Part shown: positions 32,857 to 46,667 of the stretch, piece after piece | Position numbering within the stretch: the stretch's first letter is position 1 | How the letters are laid out: each line of letters starts with the position of its first letter | Assembly (NCBI GenBank): GCA_003117195.1 | Contig: BDSI01000048.1 | Span: 583,477-647,476 of the forward strand | DNA: 64,000 nt | From: Eudorina sp. 2006-703-Eu-15 | Lineage: Eukaryota; Chlorophyta; Chlorophyceae; Chlamydomonadales; Volvocaceae | Direction of reading: 5' to 3' | Position numbers and translations under genes: made by a program | The notes under the pieces: generated by a model | Database searches by the model: none | Told to the model about the DNA's origin: nothing | Seen by the model: only the letters and a program-made list of their open reading frames with translations

Positions 32857-35800
32857 CTAGCTGTTCATCAACGACACAGACACCCGCCTGTACCCCCGAG
32901 GCCTGCGGCAGAGGTCTCCCTGACTGCCGTCATCCGATGACTCGCCGCACGGCCCCTGTGCGGCGGCGGTGACACACATAACACACACCGCGACTCGCTG
33001 CGCGGTTCTCTCATACACATACGCACACCGCGACTCGCCCCGCTCACCCTTGCCGCCCTTGGCCACCTGCAGCAGCTGCCAGGGCTTGTACGGCTGCAGC
33101 TGCTGGATGCGGGACACCACGTCCGCCACCCGGCTGGGCTCCACGTGGATCCCCAGCACGTGGGTGCGGCCGTCCGTGGAGGCCACGCGCATCACCTTGA
33201 ACGACCCCCCTCTGGGGGAGCGGGGGCCAAATAGAGGAGCGATTGGGGTATCGTAGGCGGGGTGCGGTTAAGCGAAACGGTAAGGAAAGGTGGGATGGGT
33301 GCGGTGGGATAGGATGGGGAAAAAGATAAAGACTTGAGGACGCGCGCGGGGGCATGACCCATCCGCAGAGGCAGCAGTCACTAGATGCGCCAAGGGCGGC
33401 CTGATGGTACAGTAATTCAGGAGCTGTTGACCCGCGTCCAGGCGTGTTTGACCCCATCACTCCCCTTCATACCGCACCACGCGCACGCCCGTAAACCCCC
33501 CGGCCCTGCCTGCCCTCCTTCCCAGCTCCCTCGGCCACCCCTCCCTGGCGCCCCGCTGCTCACTTGCGGGTGGTGGACTTGATGACCTGGTCCAGCGTGG
33601 GCAGCAGCGGCAGCAGCGACCCGGAGATGAGGTGCAGGGGCTGCTGGCGGACGGACCTGCGGGTCAGGGTGGGTGCGGTGCGGGGGAGGTGGGGGGACGG
33701 CCCGGGTGAGACTAACAGGGACGTAATAGGTCCTCTCCGGGATGCCGTTCCCAGCCAGGGCATGCAGCTTTGAGCTTCGCGCGGATGACGCCGCAGGGGA
33801 TAAGGAGGCGCGGAGCACCGGCACCCTATCCGCTATCCAAGGTCAGGGTTAAGTTAACGGAAACTATCCCATGGTTAGCTGGGAACTGTTCAATGCTTCC
33901 AAGATAGGGACCAAGAAGTTAGCACAGTACTCGCGTGCCGTAGCCGCGTGCTCATCATCCCGCATAACAAACAGCACGTGACACCTGCCCTGCCCGCTTT
34001 CAACGTCGACTCCCGCCCTACGGCCCGCTCACTGGTTGCGATTGTACTCCTCCGTCCAGCGGTTCCGGAGCCAGTTGCCCTTCACCTTGTCATCCGACAC
34101 CGCGTGGAAGTGCCGCTTGAACTCCTGTGAGGGCAGGTCAAGGTCAAGGTCAAGTGGTCAACGTTGGAGGGGTTCACGTGATGCCGGCGGCACGTGAGAT
34201 AGGACGGGCAAAACGCAGCGGGATGTGGGTGCAATCTAACGAGATCTGCTCTGCATCAGCCACCTTGATGCTCCGCATCAGCTGTCTTGAGAAAGGGTTC
34301 CCACAAAACGGTAAACCAAGGAGCATTCCTTTCCAGACCCAACCACCCATCGCTCACGTCTCGGTCCATGTCCTGCTGCGCGTAGCCGCTGCCCGGCCGC
34401 ACGAGTCGGAAGTACTGGGGCAGCCAGCTGCGGTTGCGACCGCGGCCCTGGATTTTGCGGCCCCGCTCGTTGCGCTCGATGGCCTGCAAAAGTAAGTGAA
34501 CGGCACGAGAACTTCACCTCGACACCCTGTGCGCGGTTACGGCCAGACGTGACATGGCTTGGGCGTACATGGAATCAAACGGCCAAGAACGGGGGAGTGG
34601 CAGGTAGGTCGACGGCGGAAAAGCAGCTCGCAACCATTGGAGATCAATGACCCGCACCCACCAGCGCAACGTAGTAGAGCCCGTTCTGCTGGTTGACGCG
34701 GTACACGAAGTGGGTGTGGGTGTCGGCGTCATCCGCCACCTGTAGGGACCGGCGCCCAAAGGGATGAGCGGGGTGCAAGTCAGGCAAAGATGTGAGCACC
34801 GCAGCAAGGAGATGCCCGAGGGACGCCACACCGCCGCACAGGACCACAAGTCCAGGCACCCGCCCAGGCACTGCCCAACACGCTGACACACCCTGCAACC
34901 AACCGGGACAGTGCCTTGTCTTCCTCCCCCTCCCCCCACGCCTCTCGCACCGCCCCTGCACCGCCCCGCAACCCTCACCTCCTGCTGGTAGATGCGCATG
35001 GCCTCCGCGAAGGGCACCCCGCGGTCCGCGTGGAACTCGTAGTGGGTGGTGGTGATGCGGCTGTCGGGGTCCATGAAGATGGTCTGAAGAGGAGGAAACC
35101 AAGGGGGACACCATCATGGTGGGGTTCGGGCGGATACGGTGGAGGGGACGGGGACGGTCAGGTCGCCTCTAGTGGGGTGAGGAGGGGGTGCGAACGAGCG
35201 GACCCTGGATGCAGATGGGGGATGGGAGCTGCGAGACCGCAGGTTGCAGTGCAGAAAAGCATACCAGCGGGCGCGCACGATGATTAAAATGGCACCAAGC
35301 TTTTGTGTCAGCAGACAGCCAGGGAGGACTGCTACCAACTCGTCACGGTACGCCCTGCGCACCTCCTGCCGCTTGAGCCTGACGTCGCCGCAGTTGGGCC
35401 GGACGATGCCGGTCTCGTACTCGCCCTTGCGCTTGGCCTCCAGCACCTCGGCGTCCTGAGGGGTGCCGGTTTGGGGCGGCCGTGCCCGCCCGGGGCATGC
35501 GGCCACGACGGTGAAAAACAGCGGGCATATACGTGGTTCGCAGGCCGTGATGGTCGCAGCCAGACTTGTCAGACATGTTTTTGTTGCCTATGTCCCAACG
35601 CCCATCGTCAGCCGCGGAAATCTGGCGGTCGGGTTAAAGATGCATGTACCCATGGTGATGAAGATGCAGACGGACCCAGCGGGCGCCCAACAGCCAGTGC
35701 GCGACCGGGCCGCCCTCCGACGCGCTGCAACCGCCCTCTCAGTCGCTCCAGTCAGTCACCCACCAGCAGCGCCGTGAAGTACTGGAAGATCTTCTGCTGC

Positions 35801-38800
35801 ATGTCCACCCGCACCGCCAGCAGCCGGTTGAGCAGTCGGTTCACTCCGCCACTGGCGCCGGCCTGTCGGAAATGTTTTCATGTGACCAAGGGAAGAGAAG
35901 AGTTGGAGATGGGATACGGCAACCCCGGCCGATCCTCCGCATTAAGCGTTGAGCGATACCGCGGTCTTCTGTGTTTGTGGTACATCCATTAACCATAATC
36001 GTGCCCACGGGCTTCAAACGTGGCTTGGGCTCACCGGGCTTCAGCAGAAACCAGGACAACAAACAATGAAAGGGGGGACTGTCATGGTTTGCATACTTGA
36101 ATGCTGTCTACGCCTAGCGCCCCCGCCAGCCGACCCATGGGCCACGCCGTGATCGCGCCCCGGCTCCACGAAGATGCGTCAACTCCTGCGTCCCTTCCCT
36201 CCCCCGCTGGGCCGCTCCCCCTCCGCACCTCTCCGCCCTTGTCCCTAATCATTCCTCCGGTGACCCCCAGCGCGCCCTCGCTGTCCTCCCGCAGCAGCCC
36301 CACCGACTCCAGCTCCTTGACCGCCCCCTCAATGAACGTCTACACAAGGGCAGGTGGACAGGCAGGCAAGCAGATGACACTCAGCAATGACATGGGGGTC
36401 ATCAAGCACAAGCGCCCGGGAACTGCAAGCCTCCGCGGCACTTAGATGTCTGCGGGCGCAACGGTCTTGCAGGACACCACATTAGATACGACAGTCCTTC
36501 TGAACTCAATATGTGGCGACACAACAACCGCAACGGCTGGCCTGTCAACAGCGGGCCTGGACACACGCGTGTGCAGACGTGCACGCACCTCGAGTCCGTC
36601 CGCTCGCGCCTCCTGCCAGGCCGGCGATCCCGCCTCCAAGTTCTTCTCGGCCAGCTGGCTCCGGAGCCACTCGGGGGTTATGTTGTACAACGGCGACAGC
36701 GGGTCCGTGGGCGTCAGCACGCAGCGGAACACCTTGTACAGCTTGGACAGGGCGCGGGGACCGAACCTGCAAGCGAAGCGCGTAGTGGGCACGCAGCGCT
36801 CAAGCAAGCCGGCCGCGCAGCCCTTCACTTCATATCCACCGACCCGTGTCATGAGTGCCAAGGTGTTCCGCATCTTGCTCAGGTGCAGCACTGGGCAAAT
36901 GAGCCCTGGACACCTCTCTTGACAGCGAACGAACACATACCCTCGTCGCCACGACGCTGGCACACAGAACGATCAGTAAACACAGTCTGCGACGCGGGCG
37001 CATCCCGACCCTCGACTTGTATTACTGCCGCGGCTTCCTGGGACCGTCAGGGCTTTTGCATAAGGCGCAGTGCCAGGGCATCAGTCACGGGCTGGCCAGC
37101 CTCCCAACCACCCCACGAACCAAGCCCTCGCGGGCTAGGCTTTCAGGTCGCCGGCGCGGTCACACGGAGTCCAGCGCCCCACCGCACCCCACCCACGTGC
37201 TGTGGAAGTTGCTGCCCGCCAGGACGTCCACCGCCGACACGGCGTTGCGGTCGCCGTGGGTGAGCGCCCCCAGCTGCATCAGCCGGGCGGCCACCGCGCT
37301 GGCGAAGCGGTGCTCGCCCGAGACATCCGAGGAGACGATCATGTAGAGCGGCGGCTGGGCCTGGTTGGAGCGGTGGGTGCGGCCCAGCTGCTGGACCTGC
37401 GCGGGGCCGGGTGAGTGTGCCGCAGGGGGGGAGGTTGTGACCGTCGATGGAGAAAGTGAAGAATGCAGTAGATGCCAGTCTCGGAGATGACAGGCCTCCG
37501 GTTCCCTGCAGCTCCTCTCTTGCGAGGTCAGGGTCAGCTTTACTTAAACTCGCGAGCGGAACTGCGACAGCGCTGTTTTTTGGTCCATATTGTCCAGGAG
37601 CTGCATCTAGGTATGGATCTTCAGCCTATGGATCGACGGTCAAGCACGCCCTGGACCTGACGCATCGAGACGGGCCCAAGCCCCCAACCACCGGGGAGGG
37701 AGGGCGGGACCTCACCGTCTTGTCGGCGCTCCAGGCCAGCTCCAGCGTGATGTGCACCCGCTGCCGCTGGTTGGGCTTGGAGCGGTCGGCCTGGGGAACG
37801 GCAGGCGGAGGTGGAGAGGGTCCGTTAGGAGGAGGCACAGCAGCCATACGGGAAGCTCAGCGGCGGCCCGGGTCCAAAGACGTACCTGTGGGATCGACAG
37901 AATCATTCGTGCATCAGATTTGACCCATGCACGGCGCTACACAAACCAGGCCGCGCGCACGGACACACAAACCCCTCTTAACAGCCCCATCACGGAGCCG
38001 GTCTCTCCCGAGTTCTGACTCGCCTGGAGGCTGATCCCGGTGGACGCCGCATCGCTGATGATGGCCACCAGCTTATCGCCCGCCTGGAAGAGGGCCTTCT
38101 CCGTGAGGTTGGCCTGGGGGTAAGGCAGGGGAGCGGCCGCATAGTAAAAACGCACAGGGAATCGCGGCATGGACTTGAGACTACGGACATGGGAAGTTGG
38201 GAATCCCATGTCTAAAAGCAAAAGCTGTGCGCGCGAGAATGTGCTGGAGCAGACCTGCCAAATCGAACTCCCTCCTGTTTGAACACCTCGCTCCGGGAGA
38301 TACACAACACAGGGGGCAAACAAGGGGTACAGGGGTCAACCCCCTCCCCTTACGTCCTGTGAGACCCCGGAGGTCACCCCGCCTCACCGCGTCCAGGCTG
38401 CCGCCGGTGTTACGGCTGACGTACTTGAAGCCGCCCCCGGGCTGGCGCTCCATGCGCTTGGTGCGGCCCGTCATCTCGGCGACCTTGTCGGGTCCGCCCA
38501 GGCGGTCAATCAGGTCGTCCTGGGATGCGGGGGGCGCAGAGACCAAGAGCCCGTGAGAGAGCGGAATAATCAGCGACACGAAATCCGAAATAAAGAGTCA
38601 GAAAACGGCACTAGCGGCAGCTGTTGTGCCCCCCGGCGCGCTCGCGATGCCCCACGCATAGAAGCATCGCCCAGCACCGTGCGTGCTGCCATGTGCCATG
38701 CGCCATCAACCAACAGGCCAGGGGCCCGTATGCCGTATACCACCAACCATAAGGCTCTCAAAACACCGTCCCGGCTTTCTGGGTCGTTGTCACGGAGCAC

Positions 38801-41800
38801 CCACCCACCAGGGGGTTGCCGGGGAGTTTCAGCTCCCTCGCCCGCCGGGTGAGTGCTTCGGTGGTGCTCCGGCCGGGCGGCAGGTAGGTCTCGATCAGCC
38901 CCAGCAAGATCTCCTGGGCGGATGTCTCAAAGGAGAACGTCTCGAACACCGCGTCAGAGCCGCCATTCGCGGCCACATAGGCCGAAGTGCGCGCCTCGCC
39001 TGCGCCAGGCCGCCGCCGAGCAGGTTCGCGCACGGTCAGGCCGCGGGCCCATTGCTAGCATCCATCGACGGGCATTTCATACTTTCATACCGGGAAGACG
39101 AGGGGTCTTCCACACCGTCTTTCAGAGCTGGAGTGCATTTGTAAGTACATTCTCACGTGGGCCTGCTCTCACAAGAGATAAGCAGCTTGTGTCCTCTTCC
39201 TGCGAAGAAAGCGCCTGCAAGCTCCTGGCAGGCGTCACCAGCATTCCCGACACTCGAAACAAAATTGTCCCGGTGCTCGTGCGGGGGGCCCGTTGTCGGA
39301 CGAGGGTTGATGCCACCAAGCCATAGGCGGTTTACCGCCCAAGTCAGCCATTGAATAGCCAATATTATGAATATAATTGGGTTGCCCTTCAGTCACTCTC
39401 TGGGCAATCCGCGGCCTTGAACGGCCTACTTATATCGGGGGAGCACCGTCCAGGTACCGGTGCTTTTCCTCATACACACCGTACAAAAGTACGGGTAGTC
39501 CTATCCAACCGGTAATTGGAGCGAGGTTTCCATAGTGAACCGCCATCGGCAGTACAAGAGCTTTGCTAAGCGCAGGCTGCGGGCCAGAGTAAGCATTTGG
39601 CGGGCCTATTTTACTTCCATGTCATAAGGCACACCCTAACTCGAGCACCTCGTCACAGCGAGCACAGTCCGTTGACGGTTGACTTCGTCATATCATCCGC
39701 AGCGCGCGGGGCAGTGAGGTACATGGCCGTGCTGGACATACACCAGGTATTGCATAGTTACCATATAGGTTGCATGTTGGAAGCGCGGCGAGATGGCGCG
39801 CATGTAGAAAGTGCACCGGGTCCGGTCGTATTTTCACTGCACCGGCTGCACCGGTGTGATAAAACCCACAGCAATGCACCGTATCAAATCTGATTGTTCG
39901 TGAATGTTTCGGACCCAGCCAGCCCATTCGAGAATGACTAATGGTCGTACGCATCTGCCGTCTGTAGGGCGTCAGGACTCTCCTTTAACCAGAACCCGGG
40001 CCAGGGCACTTCCCCTGAAGGGCCTCTTCCCGCCTAATTTTGTTTCGAGTGCGAGCTCTCATGCCCCAGCGCGGCAACGACCCGGTCACATTCCGCGACC
40101 CGACATACCACATGACGTACGCACCGACACATCGACTCATCCACCCGGTTGGCCAGCCGAGTTGTTGATCTGGGTCTCATTCCTTTTCGTCTCGCACCCA
40201 CTGACCCAGCCACCCAGCCGGCCGCATACCTGTGGACTGCAGGCCGATGACGACGCACTTGCCATTGGCCAGCGCGTCCTTGGTCAGTCGCTCCACCTCG
40301 TCCACCTTGCCGGCCGTGCAGAGCTGCTTGAAGAAACGCAGCTGGGCGCCGTAAAACTGGGCAAACATGCCCTTCTTCTGCGGACAGGCCGGCAGGGCAG
40401 GGCGCCGTGGAGGGGAGCCGGACGGGGGCGGGGCGGCAGGGTAAGAACGCCGCACAGAGCTTGTCTCTGAACGCACTGCGCGGCAGCCCACCTACGTGCC
40501 GTGAATACCCCGTTAGAGACCCTAAGGGAAACCATGCAAGAGCCTCGTTGCAACGCCACATACTCCACATGTCCACTGCCAAGATCCACTCATTGGGATT
40601 GCACAGTGCCCCAATCCCCTAACTTCATCCCATGTCTACGATCCTGCATCCAAGCCGGTCCAAGAGTGCATTACAGCGGCACTGATTCTTCCCCCAAGCA
40701 CCCACACTCCTTTGCCGCGTCGCTGCTTGCCCTCATCCTCCCACCACCCTCCCTCCTCTCCACGCCCCACCCCAGCCCCTCCGCACACACCTCCTTGGCC
40801 CCCAGAAACATGGCATCCTTTCGCAGCGCATCCTGCAGCTGCTGCCACAGCCCCGCGGCGTTGTCGTACATGGCCTTAAAGGCGCCCGTCACGCGCACCG
40901 GGACCAGCTCGAACTTGACACCCTGCGGGGGAATACACAATCCCAGACAGCCATCTGAGCTGATGCTCCCGAGACATCGCACCACAGCTCCGCCCGGAGG
41001 CAACCTCGTTATGGGGCCCTCCACCACGGGGAAGGGGGCCACGGGAGCACGGGTGCGGTCGGCCGCGACGGATGGGAAACGGAGAGCCGCCGTCTTACCT
41101 CGTAGCTGAGGGTGCGGGCCAGGTAGGCGCCGTTCTGTTTGAGCTCCATGGCCACCAGCTCCATGGCACCTGCGCATGTTGTGATGAGACACACCATGAT
41201 CGCTAAGAGAAGAGCCGGCGGAAACACGCAAGGGCGACAGGAAGGTGGCGCGTTAATCGGGCTGTTCAGATCTTGTTCGGCACGGCATGGTCGCCTCGCA
41301 GGGTAGCCCGGTCCGCTGCTGCAACCCCAATCCCAACTCACGTACGCCGTACTTCTTGAGCATGTCGACGAATTCCCGCTTGGTTGGGTAGGCAGTGCCC
41401 TCGCCCCACAGCCCCAGCCGCTCCATGTAGCACAGGTTCTCGCTCTCAGTGGCGCCAGTGGCGCTCACGTACAGCACACGGGCGTTGCGGCAGCGGCGTT
41501 GCAGCTCCACCACCGCCTGGGCGCCCGGACAGCCGTCCACATCGAATGGGATGCGGATGCGGGTGGATCGATTGTTACTAGTAACGGACTGCCAACTGAG
41601 CTGGGAAGGTTAGCCCGGTCCGATCCGCAGAGCGGTCTCCAGGAAGCTCACGCACAGAAGCGGTACAGAGCCCTGGCCGTCTGACCGTATCCCTGGAGCC
41701 CGCCTATTGAGTGGGATTTAATCGGCCCCCGACCTTAACAGACTTGTGGACCGAAGAGCCCACAACCCATGCTTACCCGACAAGATACTTACACAACAAG

Positions 41801-44800
41801 GCCCTCAGGAGATGCCATGGCCACCTGCCATCGCTTGTTCCCCGTGTCCGAGCCTCAAAAGGCGTGGCCCCTGCCCGCACAGCGCCCCGCCCCGCCCCGA
41901 CCTCCTCTCACCCTCGACGTCTTGCTCTCTTTCTGAGTGAACTTGCGCCCATCGGTGGTCTCCGTGTCGCGAGGCAGACAGTTCTTGGCTCGGTGGCACT
42001 CATCGAGCACCAGCAGGCCCTCGAACGCCGGGCCGCCCAACCAGTCCACCATCTGGGCCAGCCGGGAGCCCTCGCCTGTCCCGCGGGGAAGAACGAAAGG
42101 AAGAAAGCAAATCCAGTCAAATCAGGCCTTGATAACGTGTTACGACGGCAATGTGTGAATGAGGGCCGAAGTGGCCGCCAGGTAAACGAGCAGCACTCAT
42201 TGTTCACCAGCCGACACGGGTTTGGTGGTTTTTATTGGATCCGGAACATACGGGACACGCACATGCAGACAACACGTCGCGGGTGTCCCGCCCGGACGAA
42301 CGAGTTGTGGAGGCCTCACAACTCGCAGTAGGTTACTTCGGTCGTGAGGTAAGTTACGGAGTGGCATGTCCGAAGGACGTCTTTTGGAACATTTCTGTGG
42401 CCCGACCGCTCGTGCCGCCGGCAACAGGGTCTCGCCAGGGCAGTACATCGCCAGAATGAATCCTCCACACATCCTCAGGATTTCTAAACACATCCTCTGG
42501 AAGCCGGTGGGATTCCGAAAGCCTGCGGGCGCAGTACACGCACCGAATTCGTCCTCCTGCTCCGCTGCTTCGCCGTTCTCCGACCCACGCCGGCTGCCCG
42601 CGCCGCTAGTCCGCCGCTTGCTGCGGCCCGCCTCCCCCGAGATGAGAAGATCGTAAGTCGCGAACAGGATGCCCTTGTCCCAGCCTGCCGTCCAATCACA
42701 CACACGGCAGGTTCGCCAGGTGGGGCAGGTAATGGCACTGTCAAGCGGTGGGAATCCAAACGCGAATCCAGCATATGTATACATCGCAGCGCGGGTTCTC
42801 ATCGACATAGCGGGAACTGGTTTGGCTGCAGAGGGACGCGGGTTTTCATCCCAACGCGAAGCTTTCGGGGTCCGGTAGGGCCCAGCTCCATACCCACCCG
42901 GCAGCTGCGCAAGGTTCCGTTGACCGGCTTTGACGCTGCGCATGTCCAGAAGCCGCACACCGTCGTACTTCATCGCCCCAATGTCGCTCAGGTCCCGCCG
43001 CGCGTCGTGCAACAGGTCCGCCGAGGCCGAGAGCCACACCGCCTGGAGGTGTGGATCCGTAGCCAAGAGGGGTGGAGGTAGGTACAGGCGCGAAGGCTGC
43101 TACGCAAATGCGGACCGCCGGCGCCAAATTGTTCCACCCACGGCGCCGTAGATCGCGCAACAAGTAACAAGATGAAATAGATTATAGCACGCCGGCGGCT
43201 GAATGGGATTTGTGCCACACGTTCGACGAATAATGTCTTGATTTGTCGCGAAGACGCGCGACAGTAATGAGACCTGAGGGGTGAGTGGTTAGACCCCTAC
43301 TCACCCGGGTGCGGCCCTTGGCGAAATTCTCCAGAATTGTGGCGGAGATCTGCCGCCCCTTGCCCACGCCCGGGCCTGCACAGTGGATAGAGAGGATGTG
43401 GCCGCATGGGGAAAATTATGCCGGTTTCCCAGCAACGACCCACGACCCACTTGCAACGACCCTTCCACCCAGGTGTGCTCTTGATGGCCACGGCCACAGC
43501 CCTGCAACCCCATACCATTTTTCACTGCAAGCGCCCATGCCGCGATGCGCGCTTGAGCACCACAGCCCTGGACCCACCATCGCCCAGGAAGAAGCCCGCG
43601 CGGGAGCCGTCCTTGAGCAGCGTCTCGTGCTTAGCACACGCCTGCCGGACCGCCATGAACTGTGCCGCCGAGATTTCGCCACCTGCATATGAGTTCGCAT
43701 CCCCAGCACCCAGGGCAGCAGTGGGGCTTGCCGCATGGCGAATCGAGACGTACGCCTCCCGCGTGGCGACCCAAATGGCGAAACTGAGTGGTGCGGATAG
43801 CGCTTAGAGGCGAGATGCGCTGAGAGCGAAAGGCGCCCTCCTTAACAGCCAAAAACCCATAACGCGCAGCAGTACCGTTGTAAAACGTTTGGCGTGAGGA
43901 GCAATGGCAATGCGTCGGCGCGCCTACCGACACTCTGCGGCCCTGGCAAGCTGGCATCCCCAATGTTCAACCCACATGGCGTGGAGTGACCCCCAAGCTC
44001 GCTAGAGACCCCCAAGGGCGCCGCGTCAACTTACTGGTCAGTATGCGGGACGGCAGGGACAATTTGTACGACACCGACGGTACGGACACGGACGCCAGCG
44101 CCATTGTCTCCGCGATCTTGTCCGGGTGGGGATGCAGACCCGCTGCCTCCAGGGCGTCGGTCGAGAAGTTGGCAAAGCAGTTGTCCTCGACGCCGTCGCC
44201 CACCCCATCAGTCTCCTCCGCGGCTGACGCACTCGCCCGGCGCGCCGCGTCGTCCTTCAGCTTCTGCAGGAGCTGCTGGTGCTGCTGCTTTGGAGCGGGC
44301 CGCTGTGGCTGTGGCTGTGGCTGGGGCTCAGCGTAGGACTGCGGCTGTGGCTGAGGCCTGTGCGGTTGCGCAGGCTGGGGGGGCACCTGTGCCGGGAATG
44401 GAATTCCGTTCGGCCGCGCGTGTGGTGCGGTCGGCGGCGCAGCAGGGTGCTGCATGCCCACCTGGGCCTGCGGCATCCCCGCAGAGGTGCGATTTGCAGC
44501 GGCAGCTCTGAGCGCCTCCTGCTGCCGCAAAAGTTCTTGCTGCATCATTTGCTCCAGCTGAACGCGCTGTAGGTGCTCCTGCCGCAGCATCACTTGCGGC
44601 TGTGGCTGCGGATGCACCTGATATTGCTGTTGTTGCTGCTGCAAGACTGACGCTGGCTGGTGTCCCCATGTTGGTTGCGCAGGCATGGCAACCCTCTGTG
44701 TCTGGTGATGCAATGGCGCGGGGACTTGCTTCTGCTGTGAAGAACCTTTACGGTTCGGCTCCTGTGCGTCCTGCGCAAATTGGCCAGGCTGTGCCCGGGG

Positions 44801-44998
44801 ACCTTGCTGCGGCGGCCCCGCATGCTTTGAACCGCCCGCTAAATTCCTGTTAGCATTCGAAAGAGGCCTCGGCTGTGCAGACGAAGTAAATTGATTGCTG
44901 GAGTCGGGCTGTCCGCTGGTTTTCGATGAATCGGCACGAGCTTGCCCAGCCCCAGGGTTGCCGGGCATCCATCGCACGCCATTTTCATCACGACTCAT
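32857..44998 (-). CDS. SBNO: Strawberry notch-family helicase-like regulator
   Basis: Twenty-five exons give 1377 residues: 44998-44035, 43682-43578, 43375-43305, 43042-42898, 42684-42544, 42075-41912, 41516-41342, 41169-41099, 40922-40791, 40377-40230, 38999-38809, 38519-38388, 38113-38024, 37790-37716, 37396-37197, 36766-36589, 36339-36229, 35862-35764, 35455-35363, 35083-34979, 34739-34662, 34483-34358, 34124-34033, 33656-33564, 33211-32857. The first 320 residues are Gln/Pro-rich. Helicase motifs follow: [10 protein letters not shown] (Walker A, K362), [12 protein letters not shown] (DECH 500-503), [37 protein letters not shown] and GRTHRSNQ (873-880). Strawberry notch proteins are SF2-like nuclear co-regulators that act with chromatin remodellers. 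Intron 13 uses a GC donor. The final exon may instead be spliced near 33047, which would shorten the tail. Confidence 0.93.
39000..40229. other. Long intron 10 of the SBNO gene, partly AT-rich
   Basis: 1.23 kb, several times longer than most introns here, with a less GC-rich stretch at about 39340-39600 and GC-normal flanks. No ORF with recognisable similarity is present. An old insertion is possible, but I found no clear terminal repeats. Confidence 0.4.
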
Positions 44999-46667
44999 AT
45001 TAGTAGAAGTGGTCACGAGGCGCTTGCCGACTTATGATTAGTCGCTAGACCGTGAAGTTTGTCGAACTGCCTCGGTCAGAGTCATAAACTTCTGGGGAAA
45101 CGGTTGAGCCGCCGTTCCCCATAGTGTTCACGTTACTTTCGGTGGCCGTGGTTCATCGGAACGGACCGCGCCAGAATCCGCAAATCCAACAAATCGTGAA
45201 TCCATGAGTCCGTTAACGGTCGGTTGACATGGCAGCAGCTACGTCACACAGCAGCACCGCTCCTCACCAGTGACGATAGCCAAAACACAGTTGTGCGCCA
45301 TATTTATGACCATCTCTTGTAAAGCGTTTCCAGTGGTCTTAAGGTGATCGAAAACTCCATACCGTACACCTGGAACTGCCGAGCAACAATCCTTTGCAAT
45401 GAGTCCCCTTTCCGCAACTCCACGGATGCGGGACTTTCTTGATCACCATTCAGCCTTTCAGCGCAACGACAAGACGTTTGTCAGCGGTTTAGCGTTTTCG
45501 TTGATTTTTGAATGCCTTCGTCGGAACCTGCACCGCGGCACGGGGCGTCGGAGTCCAGAACACCTTTTCCAGCAGCTCCCAGCAGCTGAGGATGAGTGCA
45601 CCTACTTAACTAGTTGAGGATGAGTGCACCTACTTAATCCGTTATTGCTCTATTGAGAGGAGCTGATTGGGGGCGCCATGGGCCCCCATCCCCCCGAGCA
45701 GAGGGATTGGGGGTCCGTAAGGATCCGCATGTCGAAGGAATATATCGTTCTACAGAGTTCTGGAGCAACGTGGAGCACGACCTGCCTCCGCACTGGCTCA
45801 CAGTCTGAGCTGGGTCGCGTTGCCGCTTTGGATTCAGCAGTACCGTCTACGACCGATACAGGCGGCCGAAGACCATGCCACGGGACACAGATCGCAGCGG
45901 GGTCCGCTGCAACATCCTTGATAATAAAATCGTATACGGCACATCTTCGATGGCCACCCTCGTGCCGTCAGGCATCTGTGTGGACCCACACAGATCCGCA
46001 AAGGGTCACACCGCGTTTGCCTGCCGAGCCAGAATTTTTGAGCGCGCGGTGATAACACACGACATCGAACAGCGTCTCACAACATGCAAGGATCCCTTCT
46101 TGCGTATCGGCCGCAACGGTCATGCTCCATTCATGTGACGACGCACTCACTGAACTTCATCTCCGACAGATGGCCAGCCAGATGTCCGCATTCCTGACAC
46201 CAAGGAAAAGGCGGCACGATTGCTTTGTTTGATCGCATCCTTGCAAAGACCACTCACTCCGTCAGTGCGGTTACTGGCAACTGCCGTTCCGGGGCTCGGC
46301 CTTAGAGCCCGCCAGGACAGTACACGCCTTGCTTGTTCGGTGAACGTGCTTCCCAGCCGACCAACGTGGTTCCATCAGTGACGGCCGTAGCCTCCTCGCC
46401 CTCCTCACCAGGTCCTCGCCAAACACCAGCAGACGTGCAGAGCTCGACCTGTTGTCGGATGTGCGTCGCTTGTCAGTCTTACCCTCTGCGCGCCCAAGTC
46501 CATTACCCACAACTCGTGCTGCTGCCAGCAGCCACCTCCTGCCACCGGATTCATCGCGTGCATCCGGCCTCAGCTGAGGTCAGCTCGCATCCCTGCACCC
46601 GTGGCGCCGTACTGCATACATACGCCCGCGCCCGCCGGCCTGCTGGCCCGCCGTCAGCTTCCACCCC
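44999..46667. other. Intergenic spacer; SBNO promoter and STAND gene 3' end
   Basis: 1.67 kb between two leftward genes. It holds the SBNO promoter/5' UTR and the 3' UTR of the STAND gene. A 22-bp direct duplication (GAGGATGAGTGCACC...) sits at 45588-45609 and 45616-45637. No coding exon could be supported. Confidence 0.5.
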
